A DNA stretch of 64,000 bases, taken from Streptomyces typhae (GTDB lineage: Bacteria; Actinomycetota; Actinomycetes; Streptomycetales; Streptomycetaceae). The position numbers and the translations under genes are program-made. Numbering within the stretch: the first letter of the stretch is position 1; each line of letters opens with the position of its first letter. The stretch lies in assembly GCF_009755605.1 (NCBI RefSeq), contig NZ_WPNZ01000004.1, forward strand, positions 124,001 through 188,000. Reading direction: 5' to 3'. The notes beneath the pieces are model-generated. The model ran no database searches. It saw nothing but the letters and a program-made list of their open reading frames with translations, and was not told the origin of the DNA. Shown piece by piece: positions 63,545 to 64,000 of the stretch.

Positions 63545-64000
63545 TCAGCCCCTCCCCTGCTCGGTGCCGCGGCCGATGTTCCGGCCGATGTGCACGGGGC
63601 CCCGGTACTCGTTGTGATGGTGGTGGGACATGTCACCGGCGACGTCGTAACGCACGCCGGCGGAGCCGGGCGTGCCGTTGTCGCCGGTCTCCCCTTCGTC
63701 GCCGTGGGCGGGATCGTCGTCGCCGGGCAGGGGGCCAGCGGCCGGTGCGGGCGGTGCGGGCGGTGCCGGCGAGGTCCCGGGGATCTTCGGGGCCGGCCGC
63801 CCGGGGAGGTGGAACCAGGCGGTGACCTCCCCCTCCTTGAGTTCGAGACGCGCCGGGGAGTAGTGCGCGGGCTCAATGAACTTGCCGCCCGTGCTGACGA
63901 CTTCCTCGTACAGGGAAGCGGAGGTCACCAGGACCAGGTTCGCCTTCTCCGCGTCGAGCAGTTCACGGGCGACGGCGGTGTCGGCCAGACGGCAGGCGAG
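63545..64000 (-). CDS. Partial gene: protein with His-rich GPV tail (5' end beyond window)
   Basis: At least 151 residues. The frame is open to the window edge with coding-like bias (ARELLDAEKANLVLVTSASL), so a GTG at 63928 is probably internal. The visible part has a small alpha/beta-looking segment, then a Pro/Ala linker (GTSPAPPAPPAPAAGPLPG), an acidic stretch and a tail DMSHHHHNEYRGPVHIGRN. Gly-Pro-Val-rich tails of this kind occur at the ends of actinobacterial conflict-system proteins and could be an amyloid-type signalling motif, but this is weak pattern matching. It is the first visible gene of the array. Confidence 0.6.
   Translation of the reverse strand, partial: LACRLADTAVARELLDAEKANLVLVTSASLYEEVVSTGGKFIEPAHYSPARLELKEGEVTAWFHLPGRPAPKIPGTSPAPPAPPAPAAGPLPGDDDPAHGDEGETGDNGTPGSAGVRYDVAGDMSHHHHNEYRGPVHIGRNIGRGTEQGRG

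Noticed and set aside
63545..63928. Treating the last gene as a complete 127-aa protein starting at GTG 63928
   Set aside because: The frame continues with coding-like residues to the window edge, so the gene is probably cut off rather than starting there.

Overview
The window looks like Streptomyces chromosome. GC is very high with strong third-position GC bias, genes are tightly packed with GTGA/ATGA overlaps, GTG starts are common, and several families are typical of that genus (giant modular type I PKS, FUSC-type membrane protein, CsbD-like protein, paired MarR proteins, MSMEG_6728-type protein). No rRNA, tRNA, CRISPR array, integrase or transposase was seen.

1-36,035 (minus strand): the start of a modular type I polyketide synthase. 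Three colinear genes are transcribed leftwards and joined by docking regions. The first (22,305-36,035) carries an unusual loading module (decayed KS, atypical AT, ACP), then a KS-AT-KR-ACP module (methylmalonyl type) and a fully reducing KS-AT-DH-ER-KR-ACP module (malonyl type). The second (7,525-22,251) has two KS-AT-KR-ACP modules (malonyl) and one KS-AT-DH-KR-ACP module (methylmalonyl-like, variant AT, KR lacking its catalytic Ser). The third (1-7,376, cut by the window edge) has KS-AT-KR-ACP and then KS-AT-DH... The chain should therefore start as a methyl-branched, 1,3-polyol-rich polyketide from an uncertain starter. No tailoring genes lie on this side, so the right edge of the cluster is probably here.

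36,036-37,738: a 1.7 kb gene-free, lower-GC stretch with a candidate PKS promoter, a perfect 8-bp-arm palindrome and a 12-bp direct repeat spaced two helical turns, then the terminator of the next operon.

37,739-46,061: ordinary or semi-conserved genes. There is an autoregulated-looking MarR pair; a small membrane protein; a tightly coupled four-gene operon (acyl-CoA dehydrogenase, PIG-L deacetylase, NodS-like methyltransferase, GT2 glycosyltransferase); a FUSC-type membrane protein; a CsbD-like protein; an aldo/keto reductase; and an MSMEG_6728-type protein.

46,155-64,000 (minus strand, entering from beyond the right edge): a nine-gene, 18-kb array that is the most interesting part of the window. 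In transcription order it encodes a partial protein with a His-rich GPV tail, a HEAT-like NTPase with a degenerate P-loop, an SPFH-like protein, a Pycsar-effector-type (DUF5706-like) membrane protein, a secreted/anchored vWA protein, a large tubulin-like protein, an uncharacterised two-block membrane protein, a TRAFAC-type GTPase fused to a pseudokinase, and a tail-anchored GAP1-like protein. Most junctions overlap by 4-8 bp. The content resembles NTP-dependent actinobacterial conflict (immunity) loci built from a GTPase and its partner; its function as a whole is inferred, not known.
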